A stretch of 64,000 bases of DNA. It comes from Bifidobacterium breve (GTDB lineage: Bacteria > Actinomycetota > Actinomycetes > Nanopelagicales > Nanopelagicaceae). A program made the position numbers and the translations under genes. The notes below the pieces were generated by a model. That model was not told where the DNA came from. It saw only the letters and a list, made by a program, of their open reading frames with translations, and ran no database searches. Location: the NCBI GenBank assembly GCA_945890205.1, contig CAMDCL010000001.1, positions 1 through 64,000 on the forward strand. Reading direction: 5' to 3'. Positions 10,385 through 19,663 of the stretch are shown here, piece after piece; within the stretch, counting starts at the first letter, position 1, and each line of letters opens with the position of its first letter.

Positions 10385-10463
10385 TCTTCAAACCTCTTTC
10401 CTGATATACCAAAGAGCCTATGCGTTACACAGAAAACAGGCAAGCGTGAAGTAAGGTGCGCCC

Positions 10464-11339
10464 ATGGGAATGAGCAGCGTTGATGAGGGCGTAGATGTAA
10501 ACGCCAGTTCTGGAGCCTTCTCGGTACACCTTTCAAACTTTGATGGCCCCTTTGATCTGCTCTTACAACTGATCTCCCGACACAAGATGGATGTCACAGA
10601 GGTCGCTCTGAGCATCGTCACCGATGAGTTCATCTCCTTCATCCGCGCCCTGGAGGCCTCGGGGCAGGGGTGGGAACTAGATCAGGCGACCGAGTTTCTC
10701 GTCGTGGCTGCCACCCTGTTAGATCTTAAGGCGGCCCGCCTTCTACCCAGTGGTGAGGTGGAGGATGAGGAGGATCTGGCCCTGCTTGAGGCACGGGATC
10801 TGCTCTTTGCTCGCCTCTTGCAGTATCGCGCCTTTAAGGAGATCGCAGCGACCTTTAGCGAGCGCATTCTGGCCGCCGACAAATCCTTCCCCCGTGTAAC
10901 CGCGCTGGATCCGGCTCTTGCCGCTTTACTGCCTGAGGTATTGATTGGGGTCGGAGCCCAACGCTTTGCCGCTATCGCCGAACGTGTCCTGACCCCGAAG
11001 CAATCCCCACTTGTTGCGGTGGAGCATCTACACACCCCTCTGGTGAGCGTCATGGAGGAGTCACGTTTGGTGGTTGAGGCGTTGCGTCGCTCCAACTCCT
11101 TGAGCTTTCGAAGCCTGATCTCCGATGCAGATAGCACCCTGGTAGTAGTAGCCCGCTTCCTGGCCTTACTCGATCTTTACAGACAAGGGGTGCTCCGCTT
11201 TGATCAGGTGATAGCCCTCGGTGAGCTGCACATTAGATGGATTGGAAGCCTGGAGGGCGAGGTTGAGATCAGCGATGAGTTTGATATACCGGTGGTTTTA
11301 GAGATGGAAGACTCGACAGAAAGTGGCGATAATGTCTAA
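10464..11339 (+). CDS. scpA: Segregation and condensation protein A
   Basis: FDGPFDLLLQLISRHKMDVTEVAL; adjacent to scpB. Confidence 0.95.
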   Translation: MGMSSVDEGVDVNASSGAFSVHLSNFDGPFDLLLQLISRHKMDVTEVALSIVTDEFISFIRALEASGQGWELDQATEFLVVAATLLDLKAARLLPSGEVEDEEDLALLEARDLLFARLLQYRAFKEIAATFSERILAADKSFPRVTALDPALAALLPEVLIGVGAQRFAAIAERVLTPKQSPLVAVEHLHTPLVSVMEESRLVVEALRRSNSLSFRSLISDADSTLVVVARFLALLDLYRQGVLRFDQVIALGELHIRWIGSLEGEVEISDEFDIPVVLEMEDSTESGDNV

Positions 11340-11883
11340 TGTAGAAGTTGAACGTTCCATCGAGGCGATCCTTATGGTGGTCGATGAGCCGGTTACCGAG
11401 GTAATCCTGGCCCAGGTCTTGGAGCGCCCAGTTGAAGAGATCGAGGCGGCGCTAGCGGTTCTTGAGGGCTCCTATGAGGAGCGAGGTTTTTCGTTGCGCA
11501 AGATCAATGGGGGTTGGCGTTTTTACAGCCACCCAGCCTACTCGGCGGCGGTGGAGAAGTTTGTTCTCGATGGCCAGCAATCCCGTCTTACCCAGGCTGC
11601 GCTAGAGACACTCTCAGTCATCGCCTATCGCCAGCCCGTCTCGCGGGCCCGGGTATCGGCGATTAGAGGGGTCAATGTTGAGGCGGTTATGAAGACCTTG
11701 GTAACACGTGGTCTGGTGGAGGAGTCTGGTGTAGAGCATGAGACGGGAGCGATCTTGTACAAGACCACCAGCTACTTTCTGGAGCGGCTTGGATTGAACT
11801 CTCTGGAGGATCTGCCAGCGCTGGCCCCATACCTTCCCGATCTTGATGGCTTGGATGAGATCCTCGATTCGCTAACTGAGTAA
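11332..11883 (+). CDS. scpB: Segregation and condensation protein B
   Basis: IEAILMVVDEPVTEVILAQVL...LSVIAYRQPVSRARVSAIRGVN; ATG 11332 overlaps scpA stop. Confidence 0.94.
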   Translation: MSNVEVERSIEAILMVVDEPVTEVILAQVLERPVEEIEAALAVLEGSYEERGFSLRKINGGWRFYSHPAYSAAVEKFVLDGQQSRLTQAALETLSVIAYRQPVSRARVSAIRGVNVEAVMKTLVTRGLVEESGVEHETGAILYKTTSYFLERLGLNSLEDLPALAPYLPDLDGLDEILDSLTE

Positions 11884-11925
11884 GATCTCCGCTACCCTTA
11901 CCTCCTGACTGTCGGGAGGATAGCC

Positions 11926-12639
11926 ATGGCCCAAATGAGGCTAAACAAGATGATCGCAGATGCTGGAATCACAAGTCGTCGCGGTGCTGATGAGTTAATC
12001 GAATCTGGTCGAGTAAGTATCAATGGAATCACCATCCGTGAGATGGGGAGCAAATGTGACCCTGAAAGAGATAAGGTCATGGTTGATGGTGAGACAATTG
12101 CTCGTACTTTGTCTAAGTCTTATTTAGCACTTCATAAACCTAAGGGTGTTTTGTCAACAATGTTTGACCCCGAGGGTCGTCCCTCCTTGGATGATTTCAT
12201 CGACCTCCGTAAGGAGCGGTTATTCCATGTAGGGCGCCTGGACAAGGACTCTGAGGGGCTTATCCTGCTTACAAATGATGGGGATTTAACCTTCAGAGCT
12301 ACCCACCCCTCCTTTGGCTTAGAGAAAACCTACATCATCGAGTTTGATGGAGCTTTGCCAACTGGGGTGGATAAGGTGCTTCTCAAGGGGGTCGAACTTG
12401 AGGATGGAATGGGAAGGGTTCTTACCTTTAAGAAGCTCTCACCTCGTTGGATCGAGGTTTCAATCCATGAGGGTCGCTACCACATTATCCGTCGATTAAT
12501 GGAGGCGGTGGGTGTGGATGTGCTGCGATTGATCCGAACCAAGTTTGGACCGATCTCCTTGGGAGATACACCTGAAGGACGGTGGCGAGATCTCAATGAC
12601 ACAGAGTTAATGAATCTACGAAAGGCTTTAGATATTTAA
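11926..12639 (+). CDS. rluB: rRNA pseudouridine synthase (RsuA/RluB family)
   Basis: S4 domain RLNKMIADAGITSRRGADELI; HVGRLDKDSEGLILLTNDG. Confidence 0.94.
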   Translation: MAQMRLNKMIADAGITSRRGADELIESGRVSINGITIREMGSKCDPERDKVMVDGETIARTLSKSYLALHKPKGVLSTMFDPEGRPSLDDFIDLRKERLFHVGRLDKDSEGLILLTNDGDLTFRATHPSFGLEKTYIIEFDGALPTGVDKVLLKGVELEDGMGRVLTFKKLSPRWIEVSIHEGRYHIIRRLMEAVGVDVLRLIRTKFGPISLGDTPEGRWRDLNDTELMNLRKALDI

Positions 12640-12908
12640 CCACTTTACTATAAGTCGGTATTTCTTTGAATAACCATATATCGGTTTATCGGTATTTATT
12701 TTCAAGATTACCAATTTATCGACAATTATAGGCTCAGAAGCTGCCTTTGGTATAGATTTATCGATAATAGGGGCACTCGGTTGTTGATGAGAGTATGTAG
12801 CTGACTTTGATGAAATTGTAGTAAACAGGTTTAACGGTTTAAAGGCTTTATCGACATATATAGTTTTAAATGCACACCAATAATGGTGAGGAAAGGTACC
12901 CTTATCCC
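12640..12908. repeat. AT-rich intergenic region with four direct copies of TTTATCGRYA
   Basis: TTTATCGGTA (12685), TTTATCGACA (12715), TTTATCGATA (12757), TTTATCGACA (12847), plus nearby TCGGTATTT/TCGGTTT variants at 12655 and 12681. Confidence 0.7.
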
Positions 12909-13271
12909 ATGAGTCTGCGTGCTATCAGAGGAGCGATCCAGGTTCCTGCAAACACCGCCAGCGATATCGCTGCGGGTGTGCAGGAGCTGGTTGCTGCGAT
13001 CCTGGAGGCCAATCAGCTCCGCCCAGCCGATGTGATCTGCGTTTTCTTCACCTCAACTGTAGATCTCAACGCCGCCTTTCCTGCAGCGGCCTGCCGAGAG
13101 ATGGGCTTTGCCAATGTTCCCTTGATTGGCTCAGTAGAGGTCGATGTTCCAGGTGCTTTAGATAGAACTATTCGGGCGATGTTTCATGTCGAAACCGAGA
13201 AAGGCGCCGATCAGATCAGCCACATATACCTGCATGGCGCCGCCGCTTTGCGCAGAGATATCGCTCAGTAA
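12909..13271 (+). CDS. aroH: Chorismate mutase, AroH type
   Basis: MSLRAIRGAIQVPANTASDI...; ORF opens at 12870 but TACCCT-N6-ATG and family start favour 12909. Confidence 0.9.
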   Translation: MSLRAIRGAIQVPANTASDIAAGVQELVAAILEANQLRPADVICVFFTSTVDLNAAFPAAACREMGFANVPLIGSVEVDVPGALDRTIRAMFHVETEKGADQISHIYLHGAAALRRDIAQ

Positions 13272-14335
13272 TGTCCTCAGAAAAGCTCACCAGGGTTCGA
13301 ATCGTTGGCTCAGGCCTGATCGGAACCTCGATCGGGTTGGGTCTGGTCCAGCGTGGGATCGCGGTGGAGATGATCGACTCTGAAGCTAGATCTCAATCCC
13401 TGGCCAATGATCTGATAGGTGGGGTAGAGGTTGCCGATCCTGAGCTAGTTATCCTGGCGATGCCTACCTCCCAGCTCGCTGTAGTCATAAAGGAGGAGAT
13501 TACTTTAAACCCTCACTGCACATTTATAGATGTAGGTAGTGTGAAAGGTGAAGTTGAACTGCAGGTTAAGACATTTCCAGCCCTTTCCAGACGATTTTTG
13601 CCCACCCACCCAATGGCGGGCCGTGAGATTGGCGGAGCCGGCTCTGCACGGGCGGATTTATTCCAGGGGCGCAGCTGGATACTTACGCCTAGCGATGATG
13701 TAGAGCCAAGCTCCAAGGCGCTGGTGCTAGAGCTGATCAGCCTGCTGGGTGCCACCGCTATTGAGTTATCCGCTGTGGATCATGATCGGGCGGTTGCAAA
13801 GATCTCCCATCTGCCTCAGGTAGCCGCCTCGCTCGTGGCTAAGCAGCTGATCGGCACCCCAACTGAGTGGATGGAGCTAGCGGGGCAGGGGCTTCGGGAT
13901 ACCACGCGGATCGCTGGCTCTGATGAGTTGTTGTGGAAGGAGATCATCTTCTCTAACCGAACAGAGCTCCAACAATTGCTAATAAATCTACAAAAAGATC
14001 TTGGTGTGATGATTGATGCTTTAGAGGATCCAGAAGAGATATCTTCTTTGATCGCTGCTGGACGAGCGGGCAGAGCTTTAATTCCTGGAAAGCATGGCGG
14101 TAAAGCTCGTGAGTACTCATTTCTTCCCATTGTTATTGATGATAAGCCCGGTCAATTAGGTGCAATTTTCAATGAGTGTGCGGCTATGGATGTCAACGTA
14201 GAAGATTTAAACATTGAGCACTCTCCAGGACAGTTAAGTGCGCTCATTACTTTGGCGTTATCACATAGCGATGCTGAAAAACTTTCATCTCATCTGAGCT
14301 CGATCGGATGGAATGTTCATCCGATTCGTAAATAG
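13271..14335 (+). CDS. tyrA: Prephenate dehydrogenase
   Basis: RIVGSGLIGTSIGLGLVQRG; LPTHPMAGREIGG; C-terminal ACT-like region. Confidence 0.93.
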   Translation: MSSEKLTRVRIVGSGLIGTSIGLGLVQRGIAVEMIDSEARSQSLANDLIGGVEVADPELVILAMPTSQLAVVIKEEITLNPHCTFIDVGSVKGEVELQVKTFPALSRRFLPTHPMAGREIGGAGSARADLFQGRSWILTPSDDVEPSSKALVLELISLLGATAIELSAVDHDRAVAKISHLPQVAASLVAKQLIGTPTEWMELAGQGLRDTTRIAGSDELLWKEIIFSNRTELQQLLINLQKDLGVMIDALEDPEEISSLIAAGRAGRALIPGKHGGKAREYSFLPIVIDDKPGQLGAIFNECAAMDVNVEDLNIEHSPGQLSALITLALSHSDAEKLSSHLSSIGWNVHPIRK

Positions 14336-14350
14336 AAGTAGGCTCACCAT

Positions 14351-16312
14351 ATGGGCATAGTTGTAGCCATTGATGGCCCAAGCGGGGCGGGTAAATCAAG
14401 CACGGCAAAGGCGATAGCCATACGTGCTGGTTGGGATTATCTAGACACTGGTGCTTTGTATCGCGCCGTTACATGGCTTGCTCTTGAGTACAAGTGCGAA
14501 GAAGCTTTTTCTATTATACAAGCGATAAAAGATCATCCCATTAAATTTATTGCAGATCCAACATCACCAAATGTATTTGCGGGCCAAACGCAGATTACCC
14601 ATGCAATTCGCGGAACATCTGTAACTGAGAATGTTTCTCGGATTAGTGCGATGCCCGAAATACGTCGCGAGTTATTGAATCTGCAACACCGTATCATCGA
14701 TGCAGCAGAACGCGGCATTGTCGTGGAAGGTCGTGACATTGGAACGGTAGTAGCGCCAGAGGCTGGTTTGAAGATCTACCTGACCGCTGATTTAGATGCC
14801 CGAGCGGTTAGACGTGAGAGTGAAATTGAGGATAAGAGCGTTGATGTTAAACAGTCTTTAGATAACCGAGATGCCATTGATTCAACTCGTGCCGTATCGC
14901 CCTTAGTTATGGCTGCAGATGCCGTCGAAGTAGATTCAACGTACTTGGATCTTGATGAAACCATAGAGCGCATCTGGGAGCTGTTAAAGAAGCGTAATTT
15001 GCTGGGTTTACCGATCGTTGCGATCATTGGACGACCTAATGTTGGTAAATCAACTTTGATTAACCGTTTCTTGGGAAGACGGGAAGCGATTGTTGAGGAT
15101 ACACCTGGAGTAACACGTGACCGAGTTCAGTATGAGTGTGAATGGGGCGGTCGACGATTTATCATTATGGACACCGGTGGGTGGGAAGCAAAGCCAGATG
15201 GAATTGCAGTACAGGTAAGTGCCGGATCTGAGATCGCGATGCAGGAAGCGGATGTTTTGTGCTTTGTTGTTGATGCACAGGTGGGCGCACTGGATGAGGA
15301 TGACACCTTGGTGCAACATCTTCGTAAAGCAAAAAAGCCGACGATACTTATTGGAAACAAGGTTGATGGTGAACGTGAAGAGACTGAGGCCCATGGATTG
15401 TGGAGTTTAGGTTTAGGCGAACCTCGCTTTGTATCGGCGTTACATGGTCGTGGAAGCGGAGATCTTTTAGATCACATCGTCAATGTTTTGCCAGAGGTCG
15501 GACGAGCTCAGAACCAGGATGGTTATCGCAAGGTCGCATTAATTGGTCGACCTAATGTTGGTAAGTCATCATTGTTCAATGCAATTGCGGGGGAGTCTTT
15601 GTCGATCGTTGATGATGCAGCTGGAACAACCCGTGACCCCGTTGACTCATTGTTATCCTTTGGCGGATCAACTTGGAGATTTATCGACACCGCGGGATTA
15701 AAAAAACGGGCTAACCAAGATTCAGGAACGGATTACTACGCATCGCTGCGAACTGCGACAGCGTTAGAGCGTTGCGAGGTTGCGGTAGTTGTATTGGATG
15801 CTTCAGAGCCAATTACCGAACAGGATTTACGTGTTATCACCATGGTTGAAGAGGCTGGCAAAGCGATGGTGATTGTTATGAATAAGTGGGATCTTGTTGA
15901 TGAGGATCGCCGCAATCAATTGGATCGTGAGATTGATAGACACCTAGATCAGGTCGAGTGGGCCCAACGGGTAAATATCGCCGCAAAGTCTGGGTGGCAC
16001 AGAGATCGTCTCGCACCCGCACTTCGCACCGCCTTGGATAGTTGGGAGCGACGGGTGCCGACGGCAAAGCTCAACTCATTCTTGGGCGCACTCATCGGTG
16101 CAACCCCGCCACCGGTTCGTGGTGGAAAGCAGCCAAAGGTGTACTACGCCACCCAGGCCGGGATCGCGCCACCTAAGTTTGTAGTCTTTTCCAGTGGTTG
16201 GATTGAAGCCTCATACCGCCGCTTTATTGAGCGTCGCCTGCGTGAGGAGTTTAAATTCCCTGGAACTCCAGTTCAGGTAGCGGTTCGAGTTAAGGAGCGA
16301 GACAAGGAATGA
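14351..16312 (+). CDS. cmk-der: Bifunctional cytidylate kinase / GTPase Der fusion
   Basis: N-terminal [17 protein letters not shown] and [14 protein letters not shown]; then two GTPase domains [13 protein letters not shown] and [12 protein letters not shown] in the same frame. Confidence 0.96.
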   Translation: MGIVVAIDGPSGAGKSSTAKAIAIRAGWDYLDTGALYRAVTWLALEYKCEEAFSIIQAIKDHPIKFIADPTSPNVFAGQTQITHAIRGTSVTENVSRISAMPEIRRELLNLQHRIIDAAERGIVVEGRDIGTVVAPEAGLKIYLTADLDARAVRRESEIEDKSVDVKQSLDNRDAIDSTRAVSPLVMAADAVEVDSTYLDLDETIERIWELLKKRNLLGLPIVAIIGRPNVGKSTLINRFLGRREAIVEDTPGVTRDRVQYECEWGGRRFIIMDTGGWEAKPDGIAVQVSAGSEIAMQEADVLCFVVDAQVGALDEDDTLVQHLRKAKKPTILIGNKVDGEREETEAHGLWSLGLGEPRFVSALHGRGSGDLLDHIVNVLPEVGRAQNQDGYRKVALIGRPNVGKSSLFNAIAGESLSIVDDAAGTTRDPVDSLLSFGGSTWRFIDTAGLKKRANQDSGTDYYASLRTATALERCEVAVVVLDASEPITEQDLRVITMVEEAGKAMVIVMNKWDLVDEDRRNQLDREIDRHLDQVEWAQRVNIAAKSGWHRDRLAPALRTALDSWERRVPTAKLNSFLGALIGATPPPVRGGKQPKVYYATQAGIAPPKFVVFSSGWIEASYRRFIERRLREEFKFPGTPVQVAVRVKERDKE

Positions 16313-16881
16313 GCTCATCTGTGATCAGCGTTCCGAACGCTCTCACCTTTGTTCGCTTCTTAGGCATTCCGCTCTTTATCTACCTCACCCTGTCGCTGGA
16401 GGCCGATGGCTGGGCGATTGTTGTTCTAGCCGTTGGTGGTGCAACTGATTACTTTGATGGAAAGATTGCGCGAGCCTGGAACCAAACCTCACGTTTTGGC
16501 GAGTTAGCCGATCCTGCTATTGATCGTTTGTACATCCTTGCAACCTTGGTCGTATTTTTAATCCGCGAGATCGTTCCAGTATGGATGATCGTGATCATTA
16601 TTGGCCGGGATTTAATCTTGGGGGCGATTACCCTGATTATGAACCGTCGTGGTGTGCCGCCCTTTACCGTTACCTATCTAGGAAAGGCAGCAACCTTTAA
16701 TCTCTTGTACGCATTTCCATTCCTTCTGCTTGCCCAATCCGATGGAACATGGGGGAGCATCGCCTTTGTAGCGGGGTGGAGTTTTGCTATCTGGGGGGTT
16801 GCCCTCTACATTTCGACAGGTATTAGTTACGCACGCGAAGGTATTTCGCAGATGAGAGGAAGCCATGTCATCGATTCCTAA
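16309..16881 (+). CDS. CDP-alcohol phosphatidyltransferase (PgsA-like)
   Basis: [42 protein letters not shown]. Confidence 0.9.
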   Translation: MSSSVISVPNALTFVRFLGIPLFIYLTLSLEADGWAIVVLAVGGATDYFDGKIARAWNQTSRFGELADPAIDRLYILATLVVFLIREIVPVWMIVIIIGRDLILGAITLIMNRRGVPPFTVTYLGKAATFNLLYAFPFLLLAQSDGTWGSIAFVAGWSFAIWGVALYISTGISYAREGISQMRGSHVIDS

Positions 16882-17239
16882 TGAGTTGTCCTACACCAAG
16901 GAACATGAGTGGGTCAGCGCTGAAAATCTGACCTACACAATGGGAATTACAGATTACGCACAAGCTGCGCTCGGTGACATTGTGTATGTGCAACTTCCAA
17001 AGATTGGGCAAACCGTTACAGCGGGGACGGTATGTGGGGAGGTTGAATCAACCAAGAGCGTCTCTGAAATTTATGCACCGGTTACAGGAACAGTTGTTGC
17101 CATCAATGATTCCTTATCTAACTCTCCTGAAACAATCAACTCCGATCCCTACGGGGCTGGTTGGCTGGCAAAGATTGAGGTCGCCGCGGCACCTGGTGAG
17201 CTGTTAACCGCTGCTCAATACGGCGAGATTACCGCTTGA
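16865..17239 (+). CDS. gcvH: Glycine cleavage system H protein
   Basis: YTKEHEWVS...GEVESTKSVSEIYAPVTG. Confidence 0.97.
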   Translation: MSSIPNELSYTKEHEWVSAENLTYTMGITDYAQAALGDIVYVQLPKIGQTVTAGTVCGEVESTKSVSEIYAPVTGTVVAINDSLSNSPETINSDPYGAGWLAKIEVAAAPGELLTAAQYGEITA

Positions 17240-17296
17240 CCTTATCTGCCTAACTCTCTAGTGTCACCCTTAAGTTGACGGTGAGGAGGTAGGGCA

Positions 17297-17746
17297 GTGG
17301 CTGCAGAACAAACCCAGAGTGAGCTCACCACAACTATCGCCCTTGGCCTTCGTGAGCTTTCAAAACTTTCAGAGAAACATTTAGAGGAGCAGCTCGCCTT
17401 ACTTTCCCCAGAGGATCGCGCTGTTGTTTCAGAGATTCAAGGCTCTAAGGGCGAGAAGGCGATGGTTCTGATCCTTCGCGGTGCTAATAAAGGCTCTCGT
17501 TTCTTAATAACCTCTGAAGGAGTAAGTGTTGGTCGCTCAGCATCTAGTTCAATTTTTCTAGATGATGTAACTGTTTCACGAACTCACGCAACAATTTCAA
17601 AGCACGGTAAGAGTTTTGTTCTTAAGGATGAAGGTTCTCTCAACGGAACTTACATCAACAATGTTTCCGTCACAGAGCATGTACTTGTTTCTGGTGATGA
17701 GTTTCAAATAGGTAAGTTCCATTTGCTTTTCGTCGGTTCCAACTAG
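17297..17746 (+). CDS. FHA-domain protein, GarA/OdhI-like
   Basis: GSRFLITSEGVSVGRSASSSIFLDDVTVSRTHATI; location between gcvH and a MerR regulator; GTG start with GAGGAGG SD. Confidence 0.88.
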   Translation: MAAEQTQSELTTTIALGLRELSKLSEKHLEEQLALLSPEDRAVVSEIQGSKGEKAMVLILRGANKGSRFLITSEGVSVGRSASSSIFLDDVTVSRTHATISKHGKSFVLKDEGSLNGTYINNVSVTEHVLVSGDEFQIGKFHLLFVGSN

Positions 17747-17756
17747 GGGAGTTATC

Positions 17757-18482
17757 ATGGCAGTTCCAGCACGGGCGTATTTGAGTATCGGTGAAGTCCT
17801 TAACCGTTTGCGTGGAGATTTTGCAGACATCACAATCTCAAAGATTCGTTTTCTAGAGTCTGAAGGTTTAATTGAGCCGCAACGAACACCATCTGGTTAC
17901 CGTAAGTTCACCAGTTCTGATCTTGAACGTCTGCGTTATGTCTTACTTGCCCAACGTGATCAGTACCTTCCGCTCAAGGTGATCAAGGACAACTTGGATG
18001 CGATTGATCGTGGTCTACAGCCAGCAGCTGTTGGCGGGGTTGCTGCGCCACGACCAGCAATAGGTTTGGCAACTATCGATGGCGAGATGGCACCGAGCTC
18101 ATTTGGTGAGGTCAGCGAGATGCGCCTATCTCGCGAGGAGCTACTTAAGAACAGTGGGCTTGCGGAGGATCAGTTGGTAGAGCTTGAAGGGTATGGATTA
18201 ATCGCACCTCGTGGTCGTCATTACGATGGCGATGCCCTGGCGATTGCAAAGGCGGTTACCGAGATGGGTGGCTTTGGAATTGAAGCCCGTCACCTTCGTT
18301 CCTTTAAATCTGCAGCAGATCGTGAGATCGGTTTAATCGAGCAGGTCATCACACCATTGACCCGTCAGAAGAGCGCTGAATCAAAGGCACGTGCCGAAGA
18401 GGTTCAAAAGGAGATCGCATCTCTGTCAATTCGTTTACATGCCGCACTTGTTCGTGGTGGCCTCAACCGTCTTCGCGCCTAA
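17757..18482 (+). CDS. MerR-family regulator (FtsR-like)
   Basis: LSIGEVLNRLRGDFADITISKIRFLESEGLIEPQRTPSGYRKFTSSDLERLRYVL. Confidence 0.88.
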   Translation: MAVPARAYLSIGEVLNRLRGDFADITISKIRFLESEGLIEPQRTPSGYRKFTSSDLERLRYVLLAQRDQYLPLKVIKDNLDAIDRGLQPAAVGGVAAPRPAIGLATIDGEMAPSSFGEVSEMRLSREELLKNSGLAEDQLVELEGYGLIAPRGRHYDGDALAIAKAVTEMGGFGIEARHLRSFKSAADREIGLIEQVITPLTRQKSAESKARAEEVQKEIASLSIRLHAALVRGGLNRLRA

Positions 18483-18503
18483 TTGTTTTTTTAGAGAAAT
18501 ATC

Positions 18504-18989
18504 ATGTTGATCCCCATGGAGGTAATCGGCGTACGTGTCGAGATGCCCTCCAACCAGCCGATCGTTCTTTTAAAGGAGATCGATGGCACCCGTTTTCTAC
18601 CGATCTGGGTGGGTGCTGTCGAAGCGACCGCTATCGCATTTGCCCAGCAGGGTGTAGAGCCGCCTCGACCATTAACCCACGATCTTATGAAGGAGTTAGT
18701 TGAGCTCTTTGATGCAACCCTGATCGCGGTTCATCTGACTGAACTTAAGGATGGGGTCTTTTACTCCACCCTTAACCTTCGTGATGGTTCAGGGGAGCCC
18801 TTGTCATTATCGGCTCGACCATCTGATGCGATCGCTTTAGCGGTGCGAACCCATAGCAATATCCTGGCAACGCAGGAGTTGCTGGATGAGGTCGGGGTAG
18901 AGATTCCACAAGGAGAGGGCGAAAACCAGGAGGTAGAGCGTTTCAGGGAGTTTCTGGATCAGATCAACCCTGAGGATTTCGCGGGATAG
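18504..18989 (+). CDS. Bifunctional nuclease (BFN/DUF151) family protein
   Basis: LKEIDGTRFLPIWVGAVEATAIAFAQQGV...SARPSDAIALAVRT. Confidence 0.9.
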   Translation: MLIPMEVIGVRVEMPSNQPIVLLKEIDGTRFLPIWVGAVEATAIAFAQQGVEPPRPLTHDLMKELVELFDATLIAVHLTELKDGVFYSTLNLRDGSGEPLSLSARPSDAIALAVRTHSNILATQELLDEVGVEIPQGEGENQEVERFREFLDQINPEDFAG

Positions 18990-19097
18990 GCGCAAAACCC
19001 TCAACCTCAAGTAGAGGTTTGCCTCGTGTCGGTCATTGTTTCCCTCACCACCTGGGCTTACATTTATCTCACTCCCCAAGAGAAATGAGCTTTCCCC

Positions 19098-19598
19098 GTG
19101 TCCCCAGAAGAGATGGAAATCGGCTACCGAGGCGCTACAGCCTGCTCCGCCGCTGGAATTAGCTACCGACAATTAGATTATTGGGCGAGAACTGGTTTAG
19201 TTGAACCAAGTATTAGAACTGCAAGTGGTTCTGGAACTCAACGTCTGTATGGTTTTCGCGACATCCTGGTTTTAAAGATTGTTAAACGGTTACTAGATGC
19301 TGGAGTATCACTGCAAAACATCCGTACCGCTGTTGATCATTTGCGCAGCAGGGGAGTAACAGAGCTAGAGCGCATCACCTTGATGAGTGATGGCGCATCC
19401 ATTTATGAGTGTGCAAGTCCCGATGAGATTATCGATCTATTGCAGGGTGGCCAGGGTGTCTTTGGAATCGCTGTCGGAAAGGTGTGGCATGAGGTTGAAG
19501 GCTCTCTATCTGTACTTCAGGGTGAAGTAAATGGACATACCGTGGGTGGCCAGGGCAAGGATGAACTATCGCTACGCCGCAAGGTTAAAGGGGCGTAA
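19098..19598 (+). CDS. MerR-family transcriptional regulator
   Basis: GISYRQLDYWARTGLVEPSIRTASGSGTQRLYGFRDILVLKIVKRLLDAGVSL. Confidence 0.88.
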   Translation: MSPEEMEIGYRGATACSAAGISYRQLDYWARTGLVEPSIRTASGSGTQRLYGFRDILVLKIVKRLLDAGVSLQNIRTAVDHLRSRGVTELERITLMSDGASIYECASPDEIIDLLQGGQGVFGIAVGKVWHEVEGSLSVLQGEVNGHTVGGQGKDELSLRRKVKGA

Positions 19599-19663
19599 TA
19601 ACACCGTTGTAAGTATCATGTGTGCCTTGTAGTGGTTGCTACTAACTATCGACAGGGGTTTGT

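Noticed and set aside
12640-12908. Chromosomal origin (oriC)
   Set aside because: Only near-matches to DnaA boxes and no dnaA/dnaN/rpmH neighbours; kept as an unexplained repeat cluster instead.
13294-13303. GGTTCGAATC resembling a tRNA T-arm
   Set aside because: It lies in the conserved N-terminal coding region of tyrA (TRVRIVGSG) and no acceptor or anticodon stem flanks it.
19599-19663. Glycine riboswitch upstream of gcvP
   Set aside because: The 65-nt gap is too short for a tandem glycine aptamer and shows no recognisable core.
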